Counted from the stretch's first letter, positions 10,769 to 21,999 are shown. The stretch is DNA of 64,000 bases from Linum tenue (GCA_946122785.1 CAMGYJ010000002.1:20186492-20250491); one strand, 5' to 3'. The notes: generated by a model from the sequence alone, not told the origin. Numbers and translations: made by a program.

Positions 10769-11563
10769 GGGGATTGCTATTCGTCGCCCTAAAAATCCTT
10801 ATTCATCGCCCTAATTTAATTAATTTTACTTTAATGCCCTCATTTCATTTATTTGTATTTTAAATGCATAAACCCACAACCAAATGATCAACTAACAAAT
10901 CAATTCTACGGATAAATCCAAAATCAAAAGTAGTACCATATCAACTAACAATTGCAATTGTTCTTTTGCGACAATAAGAAATGACCAAATCACCTCACTA
11001 TATCCATAATTTTAATGAATCACTGTATCCATAATCATGGAATTGGCCCTTATTTCATTTATTCTGCGACAACTCGATCTGTAGCTGGGTTGGGTTAACA
11101 CACAAGAACTTCACAAGGACTGTGATATCAGACTCAGCGAGAGAGAACTGAAACAAAAATCTGGAAGGAAGCGAAGAGACGACGGCCTGGGAAAATTCCC
11201 TTAAATTCCAGATTCTCCTTCTTCTTGTCTCTCCGGCGGACGGCAGGGGAAGTAGTAGCAGCAGAAAGTTAGGCGGTTCATGGCGGAGCTGAAGCAAAGA
11301 GTTGGCGTCTTTCAGTCCGAAGCGGGTCATGGCGGAGCTGAGGCACTAGAGTTCGCTCGGCGCCAGAGCTACAGCTACTTCGTCTCCGTGGGTGTCAAAT
11401 TTTTCTGCCCGGATTTAGTGGTGGGGTCGGGTTTGGAGTGAGATGACATTTAGGGATTGTTTGTTTAGTGTTCAGTTAGAAATTATGGCTAAGGATAAAT
11501 GTGTCAATATAGTGTGTTTTAGGTCGATAAAATTTAAATTTTAGGGCGACGAATAGCGATTCA
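10769..11563. mobile_element. Small TIR element, about 0.8 kb, unassigned family
   Basis: The left end GGGGATTGCTATTCGTCGCC (10769-10788) is inverted at the right end (GGGCGACGAATAGCGATTC, 11544-11562), giving TIRs of about 22 bp with few mismatches. A 7-bp direct repeat TAGTTAA lies at 10761-10767 and 11565-11571, just outside. Inside, 11055-11400 is GC-rich and may be a captured gene piece, but its minus-strand product (about 90 residues, Leu- and Arg-rich) is not recognised. The rest is AT-rich. It may be a MULE or another TIR type. Confidence 0.6.
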
Positions 11564-11571
11564 GTAGTTAA

Positions 11572-11940
11572 CAAACGAATTATTGGTGGTAACCGTTTCT
11601 TAGCAAAAAGGAAAAAATCCTAATTAAAATGTTTTAATTTGAATAATAGAAGCGTCACGTTGTTTAACAATAATTTAATTATTATTGGTGGTAACCGCGT
11701 CTTAGCAAAAAAAACACGGAAAATTAAAAAAAAAGAGAAAAAACAACCCTTATTCCGAAAATTAAGGAGAGCTCTCCAAGGCTGACGTGGATAGGGTGAT
11801 TTTCTCAAACCCTTTTAATATATTTTAAGAGATAATAATCTGAGAATAGGGCAAAAAAAAAAAACTAGATTCATATTAAACGCAATCGCAATCAGGATGA
11901 GGGCTGCTCGTTCTTCAAAAGCCCCAAGACCATCCATGTC
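11572..11940. other. AT-rich spacer with a repeated motif
   Basis: The motif ATTGGTGGTAACCG followed by CTTAGCAAAA occurs twice (about 11581-11608 and 11683-11710), and a weaker copy lies near 10650. No gene is seen. The last ten bases, CATCCATGTC (11931-11940), recur at 25134-25143 beyond the large element. Confidence 0.4.
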
Positions 11941-11956
11941 CAATAGCGTTATTCTG

Positions 11957-11992
11957 CTAACCCTTTAAGTGGTTAGCAGATACTAACAGGGT
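11957..11992 (+). repeat. Left terminal inverted repeat of the large element
   Basis: Starts CTAACCC and ends ACTAACAGGGT; it is the inverted partner of 25098-25133. It contains the internal palindrome GCTAACC...GGTTAGC. Confidence 0.7.
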
Positions 11993-12615
11993 GGGATTAA
12001 GGGCCACGTCGCCGAGCCACGATCGGAGGGTGAGGGGTCGCCGGCGCTGTTCTGTGGGGGGGGGAGAATTTTTGGGCCAAGCCGAGCCACTTTTGAGAAA
12101 AGTGGGGACAGGGAAAAAAAAACCCCAGATTTCAAACCCAAAACCCACCAAACCCGCGTCATCAGCCATTCTCTCTCCCCTCTCTCCAACTTTCGAACCC
12201 TCCTCCCTTTCTTCTTCTCCCGAAAACCGCAGAAAACCACCGAGGTCTGCGACGGCGACGAGGAAAGCGACGGCGACGACGACAGAGAGGTCGGCGACCG
12301 CTTGTTGGATCTCCCGCCGACGACGTTGACGCTGGACCGACCGACGAGGAAGAAGAGGCCGCCGACGAAAAAGAAAGAAGAAGAGGGAGCCGACTTCGCC
12401 GACGAAGAAGGCCGCCGCCGTCGCCGCCGATAGTGGAATGTAGAAGAAGACTGAGGTAGTTCTATTTCTCTCTTTATTGTTCATTTTGTTTGTGGATTTG
12501 AATATTTATGTTAGGGTTTCGGTTTCATGGATTTTTTTGTGGAAATCTGGGTATTGTTTATGGATTTGATAATTTATGGTTCATGCAATTCGATTTAGGG
12601 TGTTTAGGGTTTTGA

Positions 12616-13330
12616 GGCTGGATTACATATATTTGATTTAGCGTTTCATAGATTCGACTGGATCTTAGTTTTTTTTTTTTTGCTTCGTTTTTTGGATCTG
12701 AGATTCATTGTTAGGGATCTGGGATTCTTGTAGGGGGATTTGAGATTCGATTTGGGGGATCTGGGATTCTTTTGATTTGGGGGATTTGGATTTCTTTCGA
12801 TTTTGGGGATCTGGGATTTTCTGTGGCTGGATTACATATATTTGATTTAGGGTTTTATAGATTCGACTGGATCTGAGTTTTTTTTTTGTTTCGTTTTTTG
12901 GATCTGAGATTCATTGTTAGGGATCTGGGATTCTTGTAGGGGGATTTGAGATTCGATTTGGGGGATCTGGGATTCTTTTGATTTGGGGGATTTCAATTTC
13001 TTTCGATTTGGGGAATCTGGGATTTTCTGTGGCTGGATTACATATATTTGATTTAGGGTTTCATAGATTCGACGGGATCTGAGTTTTTTTTTTTTTGCTT
13101 CGTTTTTTGGATCTGAGATTCATTGTTAGGGATCTGGGATTCTTGTTGGGGGATTTGAGATTCGATTTGGGGGATCTGGGATTCTTTTGATTTGGGGATT
13201 TGGATTTCTTTCGATTTGGGGGATCTGTGATTTCTTGTTGGGGGATTTGAGATTCGATTTGAGGGATTTGGGATTCTTTTGATTTGGGGATTTGGATTTC
13301 TTTCGATTTGGGGGATCTGTGATTTTTTTG
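12616..13330 (+). repeat. Tandem repeat, period about 207 bp, intron-like composition
   Basis: The anchor GGCTGGATTACATATATTTG occurs at 12616, 12825 and 13031, spaced 209 and 206 bp, with a partial fourth unit to about 13330. Each unit contains sub-repeats of GGGGGATCTGGGATTC / GATTTCTTTCGATTTG. The T/G-rich plus strand after a GC-rich segment ending near 12455 (AAGACTGAG then GTAG) looks like a 5'-UTR exon followed by a first intron. The exon assignment is inference. Confidence 0.75.
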
Positions 13331-13405
13331 TGGCTGGGATTTCTTTCGATTTGGATTTCTTTTAATTTGGGGGATTCGTTTTTTTATGTCGATATTGTTT
13401 GGGGT

Positions 13406-13827
13406 TTCTGGATTTTGCTCGTTAATTTGATATTTTTTTACCTAGAAAATTGTTTAGCTGGCATGGGATACCATTTAGTTTAATATGGATATTGTTTGGT
13501 GGTTGATTGTTCGGATATTGGTTATGTGATGCATAGATATTTGTATGCTAGGTCTGGATATATTTATGCACTGTATGGATATTAGTTCAATGATATTAGT
13601 TCTTTTAAGGAATTGTTTCTGGATTTTGCTCGTTAATTTGATATTTTTTTACCTGAAAAATTGTTTAGCTGGCATGGGATACCATTTAGTTTAATGTGGA
13701 TATTGTATGGTGGTTGATTGTTAGGATATTGGTTATGTGATGTATAGATATTTGTATGCTATGTCTGGATATTTTTATGCCCTGTATGGATATTAGTTCA
13801 ATGATATTAGCTATTTTCAGGAATTGT
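13406..13827 (+). repeat. Tandem duplication, 211-bp unit, two copies
   Basis: TTCTGGATTTTGCTCGTTAA starts both copies (13406 and 13617). The copies are nearly identical over the full unit. Each has several GGATATT motifs (for example GGATATTGGTTATG and ATGGATATTAGTTCAATG), the reverse complement of the ATATCC motif clustered downstream. Confidence 0.85.
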
Positions 13828-13832
13828 CAAAG

Positions 13833-14138
13833 ATGACAAAATCCAAAAGGTGTTCGATGCCAGCTCTTCCAAGAGAAGGGGAGGCGGAGACACATCACTG
13901 GCTCAATCCAGACACATCATGCTGGGAAAACAAAGATTTTGACAACCTTGACCTAAATCAGGTACATAGATGTTGTCTTTGCTTCTTAAGTGACATTGTT
14001 GCATATAGTAAACTAAATATTTTACAACATATGTAGCTTGCGGCAATGGAGTCAATGGTTGAGAGCATGATCCAAATGTAGAGGGCTCGGGACGACGCGC
14101 TCAAAAAAATTATCAAGCGTCAGCAAGATAACAGTTGA
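13833..14138 (+). pseudogene. Small two-exon ORF inside the large element, with an internal stop
   Basis: After a T-rich tract ending TTTTCAG, an ATG at 13833 opens a 43-codon exon (MTKSKRCSMPALPRE...LDLNQ) to 13961, followed by GTACAT. The likely acceptor is TGTAG at 14032-14036 and the next exon (LAAMESMVESMIQM) reaches TAG at 14079-14081. Past that stop the frame stays open as RARDDALKKIIKRQQDNS and ends in TGA at 14136-14138. One C-to-T change (CAG to TAG) would explain the break. I do not recognise the family; the tail looks like a short basic coiled coil. It may be captured host sequence or a leftover of an element gene. Confidence 0.45.
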
Positions 14139-14315
14139 ACTATTACTTTCTCATTTCTTATGTGGTTGTGCTTTTTCAGATTTGAAATTCTTGGATTGCC
14201 AAGTTGTAATGACATTAAATACGAGTTTTATCGCGATTTGTCTATCAAACGACTCTTTTTATTAAAAATTCGAGTTTTTTATTCTGGAATATTATTTGCT
14301 CGTCGAAAACACATC

Positions 14316-15224
14316 TCCACAAAACAAATATCCAAACCACTCAAACTAATATCCGACTGTCCCAGACTAATATCCGCTCACCATCACAGATATCTACACC
14401 ACCCAGACTAGTATCCCTTCGTCTCATACTATTATCCAGTCATACCATAATTATTATCCTCACCATCATAGACAAATATCAACCACACACTGACTAATAT
14501 CTTACCCCCGCAAACTAATATCCGACTACTCAGACAAATATCCACACATGACACATCACAAACTAATATCCTCCTATCCATAATAATATCCTATCACTTG
14601 AGACAAATATCGAACCACCCTAAACACTAAACCAAAACTCCAAACTTGAAACTCTGACCCTAAACCATAAACCCGAACCCTAAACACTAAACCAAAACTC
14701 GAACTCTAAACCTGAAACACTAACCCTAAGCTCTAAACACTAAATTGGTTTAATCAATTTCTGATGGTATAAATTCAACGACTCTGAATTGAAAATGAAA
14801 AACAACTCAACAAGGACATCAAGGAACATCGACACAAACCAATCCATGTAAAAGCCACAAACCTTGTCATACACGTCCACATAGACACCCTTCTAATATC
14901 CATTCATTGCAAAACTAATATCTAATATCCACACAAATATCCAAACATAGACACCCGTAAGATCACCCCGGAGAATGTTGTGCTATCATCGATGGAATGG
15001 AGCAAGACAGTTTGTGAATTTCATTTGGATTTGCATGTGTGATGTAGTACGAACTCATCCTAGTAATTAGTAAGTAAGCAATGGTTTCAACTTTCACGGG
15101 GAACTTGGATTTGTATGTGTGACCAAGAACGCTAAAACATTACCGAAAAGTTAGTGGTAGAGTATTTTGTGTTGAATCCGTGGTGTACCTGTCATTTCAG
15201 TTGTTTCACTACGGGGAAAACAAT
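14316..15224 (+). repeat. Irregular array of ACTAATATCC-type motifs with telomere-like repeats
   Basis: From 14316 to 14640 the motif ACTAATATCC or ACAAATATCC recurs every 15-30 bp, at least a dozen times. It continues more thinly at 14890-14960. Between 14640 and 14740 the sequence changes to degenerate CCCTAAACACTAAACC repeats that resemble the plant telomere repeat CCCTAAA. No open frame longer than about 75 codons exists here. Confidence 0.75.
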
Positions 15225-15785
15225 CTGAAACCATGCTGCTCAGATTCAATTAAATATCCATATAACCCAGACAAATATCCAGACAACCCAGACAAATTAT
15301 TTAAAATAACTATCAGTTCCTTAGTAAAAAGTATTAAAATCTTTTCAAAACATATCCACAACACACAAACAAATATCTACTATTTGTACCCTAACTCTAA
15401 ACCCTAAACTTTAAACTCTATCACCCTAATCACTAAACTATAAAAAAATAAAACTATTATTGTTTTCCCAAGCTGATAATATTCAAAGGTTCCAGAAAAA
15501 TATCCAAACACATGAACTAAGGGAATATTTCCTCGGGTTCAAATAAATATCCACACAACCCGGAAACAAAACATAATATTTTGAATAAATATCAGTATGT
15601 CAAAAACAAGTATTACAACTAGGAAAGACAAGTATCCACAACACACAAACTAATATCTACTATTTGTACCCTAAACCCTAAACCCTAAACTTTAAAGTCT
15701 ATCACCCTAATCACTAAACACTAAAAAAATAAAACAATTGTTGTTTTCCAAAGCTGAAAATATTCAAAGGTTCCACAAAAATATC
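15225..15785 (+). repeat. Tandem repeat, period about 275-281 bp, left block
   Basis: Two units are present before the retrotransposon insertion. The anchor ATATCCAAACACATGAACTA lies at 15500, and the second unit is cut by the retrotransposon at ATATC (15781-15785). Each unit includes AAATATCCACACAACCCGGA, a CCCTAAACCCTAAAC stretch and AAGGTTCCA. The same units continue at 23340. Confidence 0.85.
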
Positions 15786-17125
15786 TGACTCACTCCTACT
15801 GTCACCCTAGAAAATGGCCAAGTATAACCAATTCCTAAAGCGTAGTATAGCGGGTCGGGTTTTAATGTCAACCCGGGTCCTAGATGTGATGACTACTCGG
15901 TGAATTCTTGTTATTTAGCAGTGAACTTTTAGTGAAACTCAAGCAAACAAAACACAAAGCAAGTAAACGGTTTGTTGTCAAGTCAAGAGAGGTCACCCGG
16001 ATATGGTTTCCCCCTAGACTGCAGTTAAGTCGGATTGCAATTTGCCAAGTTCAGTTTTCATGAAAGTTATACTGCGGAAGGTTCTCAATTAGCCTGAAGT
16101 CTCGACTAAAGGTCTCCAGACCCTCTCAATCTGAGTCTCTAGCGGGCGACTAACCTCCACCGGAGTAAACAGATTGAGGTCCTAATGAACCAAACCTCCA
16201 CTACCGAATTGACTTCGGTACAGAATAGCGAATTGGCCCCTCGACTAAAGTCACCAATTCGCCACCTTCGATTAAGGGTACTCTATCAACCTAGGCAGAT
16301 ATTCTCATTCCATGTCAAAGCAGAAACAACAGGAATTTGATCAGGATTCAAGTCATTCAATCATTCAAACCTCAATCGAATATAATCAATTCACAAACAC
16401 TGTACTTGGGTTCATACAATCAGACCTAGCATACAAATCTAGGGTTCTCCATACCCAGATGAATGGGGAAACTACTCCATAGAGAAAGAAGCAAAAGCAG
16501 ATTCAGACACGGAAATCATACTGTGAAGTTGGATTCCTGCTTCTGGACGTTTAATCGCACTTCTCCAAGCTCAAGACGGGCTCCAATGGTGTTGAAGATC
16601 GATCTATGGCGCTTGAGAACTCTGGTTCGACTCTTTCTCTCTCTAGGTATCGGTTTCTCTCTCAAAAACTCGGAACCCTTTGAAAATTGGCCTTCTTCCT
16701 CTTTTATCAGCTGCCTGGTCGCGATACCCGGTCAAAATACCCGGTCGGGTATTTTATGGTCCGACCGGGTATTGTGAAACGCACCGTTCCACTAAAGGCG
16801 AAAATCCCCGGTCTACCACCAAAATCCCCGACCGGGGATTTAACTGCTGTGCCCGGGCCCCTCTCTGCTTCTCGGGCGCCCAAAATTGGTTAATACCCGG
16901 TCGGGTATTTGGACACCTGACCGGGTATTTTCCTCCTTCAGCCCTATTCGTCCCAACCTTGCTCCTTTCGACCCAGAACTCGTTTCTCCGCCTCGATTCC
17001 AACGCCGGGACCTGAAATATGACATAAACACACAACCTAGCGTGAAATCGGCTTAAAACACGAGATTCCTCGTCACAAACGGCCTCAGAATAGGGGTAAA
17101 AACATGTATAATTATCGGTCTATCA
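15786..17125 (-). repeat. Gypsy LTR, 3' LTR in coding orientation
   Basis: 1340 bp, nearly identical to 22000-23339. It contains a cluster of palindromes of the type ATACCCGGTCGGGTAT between about 16717 and 16931, and the related ATCCCCGACCGGGGAT. Short frames in it are not genes. Confidence 0.95.
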
Positions 17126-17140
17126 AACTCCCCCACACTT
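17126..17140 (-). other. Polypurine tract of the gag-pro retrotransposon
   Basis: The minus strand reads AAGTGTGGGGGAGTT directly before the 3' LTR. This is the usual primer site for plus-strand DNA synthesis. Confidence 0.85.
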
Positions 17141-19025
17141 AACCGTTTGCTTGTCCCCAAGCAAACCAAGTCAGACACTAGGTAAGCTTTACATATTTCA
17201 ATCAACCAACACTGGGGACAAGTCATAAGGGCACAAAACACGTGAATCGCACTGGTTTTCAAACATCAATACATGCGCAACCTTAATAACAACCTGGACA
17301 ACCACCACAAAGGACATTCGAGTGCAGCAAATCGAGTAAAGGAAGAGTCTCCCATCTGTTCACTAGCCAACCTAGACTTGATTCAACCACTTACTCAAAA
17401 CAGTCAATTCATGCATCCAACTCAAAACATCAGAATAGAGACCGAGCAATCTAGGTCCTCACCGAGGTACAAGAGCATATAGAAAATGAAAATGAATCAC
17501 TCACTCTCGACCAGTGGGGTCAGGATAATTTTGATGCGAAAGATGCGCATGCTATTTCTCTCAATCCCTATCATCTCTTCACCATGATGGCAGCCTCTGA
17601 ATGCTAGAGTTCACATATGGGGTGTCACCACTAACTAATCAGGAGGTCTTAGACACAGGTTCAAATGACTGGCTAGGGTCTTGGACATGGGGAAAAGGCC
17701 TTTTAGGTGGTGGAAGTATTCATAGCAAAAGGTTCCACATTTTCCAAACACACAATCACAGTCAAACAACCCGGTATTTTCTTTCTGCTATTCTGCATCA
17801 CTCAATATCTTAAGAGCACAAGAGCGAAGGAGGCATAAACATCAGCATTTCCAAGCCAGACTGCTAAGAAACACTGCTTACTGGGCATTATTCAGATTTT
17901 TGGTAGTGGCTCTCTTTTGCTTTCAAATTTTTGCTTTGTTTTTCTTTCATTTTTCTTTTCATTTCTTAAGAGAGCCACCACTTCTGCATAAATTTCAAAC
18001 ACGTGCCCAACTTTTAAGCACTACCTCCAACACTCACATAGACTTTAGCAGAAACAGCAGAGAATATGTAAAAACCACTCTGTGGAACCTTCTAAAAGAT
18101 GCAACAAGGGTGATTTTTTCATTATAAACCAAAAGAAAGGATAACACACGGCTCAAAGGGGCTGACTAGGGGATATGACACATCAGGACAGTCAGTTTTT
18201 GGGCGTGGGCTAATCCTATGCCCCCATCATCTTAGCTAGTGACAACGTGAATGCTACACATCATGGAAGAGGGATCTATCGCACAAGAAAGAAACGAGCA
18301 GGCTCAAATCTCACATGGCTACCTATATGCTCTATCTCACATTCTGATACCCTGAACTAGATGCATAAACGACTGTCAAGGACAAGTAATCAGATCAAGT
18401 CAGATCAAGTCACAGTTGGCAAGCAAACAGTTGAAAAACTGAACCCCTACATCGTTCTACTGCACATCTCAGTCCTCATCATAGGTGGTCCTAGTCGCAA
18501 ACAAGTTGTCATGTATTAATCCGAAAACCAATCAATTCATCCATCAAAACACAGTGCCAATATGATCAAACAGCAGTACTTGGAGCCCTCAAATCGTAAG
18601 ATTTGGACAGTGGACTAGGCTCCAAGCACACAAACAGAGCTAATGCAGTCAAAAGATAAACATTCCCCCCACACTTAAGATCGACATTGCCCTCAATGGA
18701 GAAGAGGGAAGGAAAGGGGAACGATGTTACCGGTATGAACGGACTGCAGGAGACTGGAAATGGACCAGTCGGCATGGGACGGACTGGAGAGAGGACCAGT
18801 CGGGAACACAGGCAGAGCTAAAAGAGACCAAAAAGCTCAAACACATACGTTAAGTCCAACGGTCAGCCCAATAGTACAGAATCCAGAATGAAAAGAAACA
18901 AAAACCGACACAAAACCAAATCGCAATCCGACTCGAAACATAAGAAAGAAAGTCAAACCGTGGTGGGGTTGCCTCCCCACAAGCGCTTCTTTACCGTCTT
19001 TTAGCTGGACGCCCATGGTGGATAC
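17141..19025 (-). other. Non-coding interior of the gag-pro retrotransposon
   Basis: About 1.9 kb between the ORF stop and the polypurine tract. No frame resembles RT, RNase H, integrase or envelope. A second polypurine-like tract lies at 18663-18679. Plant Athila-like elements have long non-coding 3' regions of this kind, but normally after a full pol. Confidence 0.8.
18663..18679 (-). other. Second, internal polypurine-like tract
   Basis: The minus strand reads CTTAAGTGTGGGGGGAA, sharing the TTAAGTGTGGGGG core with the terminal tract at 17126-17140 but 1.5 kb further inside. It lies between the ORF end and the 3' LTR. Confidence 0.6.
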
Positions 19026-21851
19026 TCAGGGAAGTGCAGGAACAGGTGCCTCCAAGAGCGGATCCACATCGCTCTTGAGGTACAGCTTCAGGTGGTGACC
19101 GTGCACCCGACGGTTGCAACCACCAGCAGAAGTCAGCTCGACCTGGCCATCCGGCAAGATGCAGGCGAGTGAGTACTCGGATGGCCAGGGTGGTCGTGGT
19201 GCGGGGGGTGGGACCAGCTCATAGTGGTCTCCACTCTTCTTCCGTGCAGGCTTAGCCACTTGCGGCTTCGGCCGCCACCCCTCCTTGAGCTTTTTGTTCG
19301 GAGGCGAGACTGGATGGAGTGGCGACGAAGGAATGATAGGCGGGTCCTGCAAAATGAGAGGTGCAGAAGGGTACACGACAGGCTCGTGTACCTGATCAGA
19401 AATAGCATGCACAGGCGATACAGAAATCATAGCACAATGATCAGACTCAGTCACAGGAAAAACAGCCTGTTCATTTCCAGCACGCAAGATCAGTTTACCA
19501 TCATGCACATCAATCAGTGCCTTGGCGGTGGCAAGAAATGGTCTACCTAGAATCAAAGGCACATCCACATCATCATTTATATCCAGAATAACAAAATCAA
19601 CAGGATATGTGAATGCACCCACATTAACAAGCAAATCTTCTATGATACCCCTAGGATGCACCACAGAACGATCAGCTAGCTGAATGCTCATCCTAGTAGG
19701 GCTAAGTTCACCTAGGTCTAGCTTTTTGAACAATTTATATGGCATGACATTAATACTAGCTCCTAGATCCGCCAAGGACTTTCCTACATGCATGCTGCCA
19801 ATAGTAAGAGGGATAGTAAAACTCCCTGGATCCTTGCCCTTTTCGGGCAGCTTGTTCTGCAGGATGGCAGAACATTCCTCGCTCAGCAGCACTGTCGAGA
19901 GATCCCCAAGTTTCTTCTTGTTGGTGCAGAGATCTTTCATGAACTTAGCGTACTTGGGCATCTTCGACAGCGCCTCCACAAATGGTACGCTGATGTTGAG
20001 CTGCTTCAACATTGCCATAAAATTGGCAAACTCAGTCTCCAACTTGTCTTTGTGAAGGCGAGTGGGGAAGGGAAGCTGGGGTACGTGCTCCTTCACCACT
20101 GGTTGTGGCTTGGGAGCAGGGGCTTCCTTCTCCACCCGCACTTCTGTATCACCGGCTGGAAGTGCTGAAGCAGGTAGTGGTTCCTCCTGCCTAGTCGAGG
20201 CAGGATCAGCTGATGTAGGCCTGCCGCTCAGGGTGAAAATGGCATGTGCGGTCTCGTGCGGGTCCCGTGGATTGGGGATGGTGGTGGCAGGTAGAGTCCC
20301 CGGGGCCCGAGCAGTAAGCTGGCGCGCTAGGACACCGACTTGGTGCTGTAGATCTTGCAAAATAGCACCCTGGTTCCTCTGCCCTGCCTCCAAAGAAGCT
20401 ATGCTCTGGTCCACCCTTGCGAAATTCGCCTGGCTGGTGGTCATGAATGTCGCCAAAATGTTCTTCAGATCAGCCATCTGATTATCGGGAGCTGCGGCTG
20501 CTGGAGGCTGAGCAAACTGGCCCTGGGGCTGCTGGAATGGCTGCCCTTGCCTAGGATGGTAGGGCTGCTGCTGTGGTGGTGGCCCTTGCCTATCCTGGTA
20601 GGGCTGCCTCTGCTGAAAACCACCTGCTGGTGCTGGGAAACCAGGTGGTTTGTTGGTGTTGTTGCCCCAGGCGAAGTTGGGATGCTGGCGCCATCCCTCA
20701 TTGTATGTGTTACTGTATGGATCGAGGCGCCGAGCATTGGCGATGAAGGCCAACTGTTCTTGGGGAGTAGAGGACTCCCGCATAGCCTGGCAGTCCTCCA
20801 CCAGGTGGTTTGGACTCTCACACCACTGGCACTGAGCTACTGGAGGTGCAGCTACACCTCGGCCCGGAAGGAGACTGTTAGGCTGCTTCAGTGTCTGCAC
20901 CAACTCAGCCACCTGCTGCTCTAACCCGGATCTGGCCTCCATAGCATGCACACCACGGTCCCGGGAGTGCCTGCCTCTGCTGCTCTGCCCCCAGGAATGA
21001 TCGCGGGCAGCCAAAGTACTGATCATCTGGTTCAGCTCGGGTGGAGTCTTAGTAAGGATATCCCCTCCTGGGCATAGAGACTCGATCACCCTCTGGCTGT
21101 CTGGGGTGATGGCACTGTAGAAGTTCCCCACTGTGAAAGCATCGCTGAAGCCATGATGGGGACACTGCCAGAAGTATCCCATGTACCGCTCCCATGCATC
21201 ACGGAGGGACTCATCTGGCTCTTGGCGGAAGTGAGTGATCTCCCGCTGAATCTCAGTAGTCTTCGATGCCGGATAATATCTGTGCACGAACTTATCCGCC
21301 AGATCGTCCCAAGAAGTGATGGACAGTGGGGGCTGGGTCTCCAACCACCTCTTAGCATTCCCCGCTAGAGAATGGGGGAAGAGGTGAAGGCGGATCGCAT
21401 CATCCGGAACACCATTCAGCTTGAAACCGTTTGTCAGCTGCAGAAAACGGGAAAGGTGTGCCCGGGCTTCCTCATCCTTCAAGCCATGGAACTGGATAGA
21501 GGATGTGATGAGCTGAATCCAGCCTGGCTTGATCTCGAAGTTATTTGCTGGGATGGGTGGATAGAGGATGACCGGGCGGATGTCAGCAATCCGTGGAGTG
21601 TAGTAGTACTCCAAGGTGGGACCCGGCGGTGGTGGTGGATGCTGATTCACCGGGGGAGCCTGTCGAGCATTCCCCGGTTGTGGGATGTCTTCGCCCTCCA
21701 TCTCGTACTCTTCCTCAGAATCGCTGGTCAAGTGGCCGTCTATGCGCTCTCCCGTAACCAGTCTAGCTCGCTGCTGTCTCCTAAGTTGGCGGCAAGTGCG
21801 TTCAAGCTCTGGATCCAACGGCAGTAAACCTCCTGACTGGCTACGGGTCAT
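19026..21851 (-). CDS. Gag-protease polyprotein of a Gypsy-type retrotransposon
   Basis: An uninterrupted 941-residue ORF. The N-terminal 150 residues are acidic and Pro-rich. Residues about 155-255 are a retrotransposon gag (capsid) domain with LAGNAKRWLETQPP, WDDLADKFVHRYYP and FRQEPDESLRDAWERY. A CCHC zinc knuckle (CQWCESPNHLVEDC) lies near residue 345, followed by a Gln/Pro-rich linker to about 470. A retropepsin-like domain starts near residue 685 (SLADLGASINVMP, later VDVPLILGRPFL); the catalytic site reads DLGA, as in Athila/Tat-type elements. The C-terminal tail ends VHGHHLKLYL, which resembles the last strand of a Gypsy integrase. The ORF therefore looks like gag-pro joined by an internal deletion to the end of pol. 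It would form particles and cleave Gag but cannot copy or integrate. The start ATG at 21851 lies 148 bases inside the LTR. No stop or frameshift was found. Confidence 0.9.
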   Translation of the reverse strand: MTRSQSGGLLPLDPELERTCRQLRRQQRARLVTGERIDGHLTSDSEEEYEMEGEDIPQPGNARQAPPVNQHPPPPPGPTLEYYYTPRIADIRPVILYPPIPANNFEIKPGWIQLITSSIQFHGLKDEEARAHLSRFLQLTNGFKLNGVPDDAIRLHLFPHSLAGNAKRWLETQPPLSITSWDDLADKFVHRYYPASKTTEIQREITHFRQEPDESLRDAWERYMGYFWQCPHHGFSDAFTVGNFYSAITPDSQRVIESLCPGGDILTKTPPELNQMISTLAARDHSWGQSSRGRHSRDRGVHAMEARSGLEQQVAELVQTLKQPNSLLPGRGVAAPPVAQCQWCESPNHLVEDCQAMRESSTPQEQLAFIANARRLDPYSNTYNEGWRQHPNFAWGNNTNKPPGFPAPAGGFQQRQPYQDRQGPPPQQQPYHPRQGQPFQQPQGQFAQPPAAAAPDNQMADLKNILATFMTTSQANFARVDQSIASLEAGQRNQGAILQDLQHQVGVLARQLTARAPGTLPATTIPNPRDPHETAHAIFTLSGRPTSADPASTRQEEPLPASALPAGDTEVRVEKEAPAPKPQPVVKEHVPQLPFPTRLHKDKLETEFANFMAMLKQLNISVPFVEALSKMPKYAKFMKDLCTNKKKLGDLSTVLLSEECSAILQNKLPEKGKDPGSFTIPLTIGSMHVGKSLADLGASINVMPYKLFKKLDLGELSPTRMSIQLADRSVVHPRGIIEDLLVNVGAFTYPVDFVILDINDDVDVPLILGRPFLATAKALIDVHDGKLILRAGNEQAVFPVTESDHCAMISVSPVHAISDQVHEPVVYPSAPLILQDPPIIPSSPLHPVSPPNKKLKEGWRPKPQVAKPARKKSGDHYELVPPPAPRPPWPSEYSLACILPDGQVELTSAGGCNRRVHGHHLKLYLKSDVDPLLEAPVPALP

Positions 21852-21975
21852 GCACTACCTGCACACACTCAAGCAAGCAAACCCGTGAAGGCACAAGTGG
21901 GACAAAGCAAAAACTCAATGCAAAAAATGAAAATGCTAAAGTAACAGAAATCACTTTTCTTCAACAACCTAGCCC

Positions 21976-21993
21976 TCCCCAGCAACGGCGCCA
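21976..21993 (-). other. Primer-binding site, tRNA-Asp type
   Basis: The minus strand reads TGGCGCCGTTGCTGGGGA six bases inside the LTR. This complements the 3' end of plant tRNA-Asp (as I recall it, ending CCCCGGCAACGGCGCCA) with one mismatch. The same primer is used by Athila-type Gypsy elements. Confidence 0.75.
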
Positions 21994-21999
21994 AAAACT

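Noticed and set aside
16463..17035. Open frames of about 100 codons in both LTRs
   Set aside because: They lie wholly in LTR sequence and appear twice because the LTR does; no protein similarity.
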